A DNA stretch of 42,655 bases from Paenibacillus tyrphae. Lineage in GTDB: Bacteria > Bacillota > Bacilli > Paenibacillales > NBRC-103111. The notes under the pieces are model-generated. The model did no database searches and was not told the DNA's origin. It saw only the letters and a program-made list of their open reading frames with translations. Both the position numbers and the translations under genes were made by a program. Below are positions 40,849 through 42,655 of this stretch, piece after piece (positions within the stretch are counted from its first letter, which is position 1; every line of letters starts with the position of its first letter). The stretch spans positions 1 through 42,655 of the forward strand of contig NZ_BSDJ01000049.1 of assembly GCF_027925525.1 (NCBI RefSeq). The letters are read 5' to 3'.

Positions 40849-42655
40849 CTAGAATGCAAATTCAATGCTGTCTATCGAGCTCTTGTTCTTATGGCTTGCC
40901 GCTTGTTTATTTAATTGGACCCCGCTCAATTGGATTTGGGGATCTTCGCAAACCTGAGCCAGCACCAACAATAAATCTTGAGCCATAGTCTGGATCATCG
41001 CCGCTTTGAACAATTTGGCGCAATAATGGAAGCCTCCCTTGAGCACTCCATTTTCTTCGTACATGGACAGGATGAGATCGAATTTCACTTCTTCCTCCTC
41101 GTCCAGATCATACGGAAGCAGCTTCAATTCTTCGAAGTCGGCATCGCGATCGTCAACATTTTGCAGGTCGAATGCCGTGTCGAACACCGGATTGCGGCTT
41201 GGGTCCCGCTTGACATTCAATCGCTCCACAAGCTCTTCGAAAGGATAATCCTGATGCTCGAACGCCCCCAAAGCCGACTCCTTGACTTCCTCCAGGTAGG
41301 CGAGGAACGTTTTGTCTCCTGCCGGATAGTTGCGGATCGCGAGCGTATTGACAAACATCCCGAGGATCGGCTCCAGATCGGCATGCGTTCTTCCCGCAAC
41401 CGGCGTTCCGACAATGATGTCTTCTTGCCCGCTGTATTTGGAAAGCAGCACGGTATAGGCCGACAGCAGAACCATGTACAGCGTGCTATCGTACTTGGCT
41501 GCCAGCTCGTTCAACTGCTTCGCAAGAGCCACGTCGACTTCGAACTCGATGTGCGCTCCGTCGAAGCTTCGGGTCGCCGGCCGCTCGTAGTCGGTAGGCA
41601 AATCCACCTTAGGAAGGTCGCCTGCCAGCTTCTGCAGCCAATACGCCTCCTGCCGACTTGTCCGCTCCTTGTACACTTCGGATTGCTGCCATACGGCATA
41701 ATCTTTGTACTGAATGCGCAGAGGCGGCAGCTCCTCGCCGGCATAGAGCCGAGTAAACTCTTCCACCAAAATCGTCATCGAAACGCCATCCGAAATAATG
41801 TGATGCATGTCGAACATCAGGATATGAGCGTCTCGCTCCAATTCGACCAATCCTACGCGCAGCAAAGGCGCTGTCTTCAAATCAAACGGGCGGACGAAAC
41901 GGCGGACGATATCCGCGGCCTCTTCTTGGGCAGCCTTGCTGTGCTCCACAGCAAATTCGACTTCGTCATGCACCTGTTGGACAGGCTCGCCATGTACCAT
42001 CGCAAAGCTGGTACGCAGCGTCTCATGCCGCGCGATCAGCTTCCGGAAAGCTTCTTGGAAGCGATCGAGATCCACCGGCCCTTCCAGCCGCATAATTTCC
42101 GGCATATTGTACAGCTGATCCGCCCCTTCCAGCTGATGCTGGATGAAGAGCCGCTTCTGTGCGGAAGATAGCGGGTAGTGCGCTCTCTCCTCCGCCACCG
42201 GTATGGCCGAAAACGCCCCCTCTTCCATTTGGGCAATCGCTTGGGCCATCTCTTCAACCGTAGAGTAGCGGAACACGTCCCGCAGCGGCAGATCCACGTT
42301 CAACTCCTTGTGAATCTTGCTGACAAGCGTCGTTGCCCGCAAGGAGTGTCCTCCGAGATCGAAGAAGTTGTCCTTCACGCCGGCGGTTGCAACCCCCAGC
42401 ACTTCCTGCCATATGCGGACCAGCTTCGCTTCCAGCGGTGTACGCGGCGCGGTATACTCCGATCCGCTCGCGCCCCCTTCCGGCGCAGGCAGCGCCTTGC
42501 GGTCGATCTTCCCGTTCGGCGTCAGCGGCAAACGCCCCAGCTGCACGAAGTACGACGGAATCATGTACCCCGGTAGCTCCTGCGCCATCGCGCTTCGCAG
42601 CCCGCTGGCTTGCAGCTCCTCCTCCGCCGTGTAGTACGCGCACAGCGCCTTCTGT
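40849..42655 (-). CDS. NRPS, partial: end of A domain, T and C domains
   Basis: The gene enters from the right edge; only its 3' 1.8 kb is visible. From the edge it codes QKALCAYYTAEEELQ, the A10 motif LTPNGKIDRKALPAPE, and a carrier domain with FFDLGGHSLRA (Ser codon 42343-42345). A complete condensation domain follows (about 42183-40909): start YPLSSAQKRLFIQ, MHHIISDG at 41785-41808, and EHQDYPFEELVERL. LGGHSL and the C-domain pattern fit an LCL-type condensation after an L-residue. It ends with a short tail (SSIDSIEFAF) and no further A domain, so the C domain must serve the next protein. In-frame ATG at 42588 is not the start. Confidence 0.95.
   Translation of the reverse strand, partial: QKALCAYYTAEEELQASGLRSAMAQELPGYMIPSYFVQLGRLPLTPNGKIDRKALPAPEGGASGSEYTAPRTPLEAKLVRIWQEVLGVATAGVKDNFFDLGGHSLRATTLVSKIHKELNVDLPLRDVFRYSTVEEMAQAIAQMEEGAFSAIPVAEERAHYPLSSAQKRLFIQHQLEGADQLYNMPEIMRLEGPVDLDRFQEAFRKLIARHETLRTSFAMVHGEPVQQVHDEVEFAVEHSKAAQEEAADIVRRFVRPFDLKTAPLLRVGLVELERDAHILMFDMHHIISDGVSMTILVEEFTRLYAGEELPPLRIQYKDYAVWQQSEVYKERTSRQEAYWLQKLAGDLPKVDLPTDYERPATRSFDGAHIEFEVDVALAKQLNELAAKYDSTLYMVLLSAYTVLLSKYSGQEDIIVGTPVAGRTHADLEPILGMFVNTLAIRNYPAGDKTFLAYLEEVKESALGAFEHQDYPFEELVERLNVKRDPSRNPVFDTAFDLQNVDDRDADFEELKLLPYDLDEEEEVKFDLILSMYEENGVLKGGFHYCAKLFKAAMIQTMAQDLLLVLAQVCEDPQIQLSGVQLNKQAASHKNKSSIDSIEFAF

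Noticed and set aside
42254..42588. ATG at 42588 as the start of the last NRPS gene
   Set aside because: The frame continues unbroken to the window edge with normal A-domain sequence (QKALCAYYTAEEEL), so the gene is cut by the edge.

Overview
The window looks like a chromosomal segment of a Paenibacillaceae (Paenibacillus/Cohnella-type) Firmicute. The reasons are the protein families (CcpA, GlyQS of the single-chain type, tandem FluC, LnrLMN-like transporter, Tyc/Pmx-like NRPS with paired ABC exporters), strong AGGAGG-type ribosome binding sites, frequent TTG and GTG starts, and moderately high GC. I see no rRNA, tRNA, CRISPR array, insertion sequence or prophage. Most genes are on the minus strand. 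Every call is from reading the sequence; no database search was possible.

Left third (1-16.6 kb), mostly housekeeping, minus strand: glyQS, mtnN and ccpA; a YgiT-type zinc-finger protein preceded by a tiny CBS-like ORF; vanZ-like and PfpI-like genes; a PTS pair (nagE-like EIICBA and ptsI, overlapping by 8 nt, no ptsH between them); a Q/N-rich protein with three long repeats; thiE, a CoA-binding protein and a membrane-anchored C39-like peptidase; an unusual EPSP synthase (aroA) and two overlapping fluoride channel genes; then a rhodanese (+), aroK (-), a small unknown (+) and gnd (-).

Middle (16.6-24.5 kb): a sugar-acid operon made of a LacI regulator, a LarA-family nickel-pincer isomerase, a gluconokinase and a UxuB-like SDR. 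It has a cre-like site on its promoter. A 143-nt rod-like inverted repeat separates it from gnd. The genes suggest fructuronate -> mannonate -> gluconate -> 6-phosphogluconate -> ribulose-5-P, with the LarA homologue as the C2 epimerase. Next come a divergent MFS/TetR pair with three matching operators and one unknown protein.

Right part (24.5-42.7 kb): an LnrLMN-like ABC exporter (ATPase and two permeases) divergent from a NarL-type two-component system, with an 11-bp perfect inverted repeat between them; a stalk-domain secreted protein; an SsuBCA-like importer operon; and, from the right edge leftward, the end of an NRPS operon. That operon holds a protein cut off at the window edge (A end-T-C), a terminal protein (half C-A-T-TE, with a cysteine in the thioesterase nucleophile position) and two half-size ABC exporters that probably act together to export the peptide.
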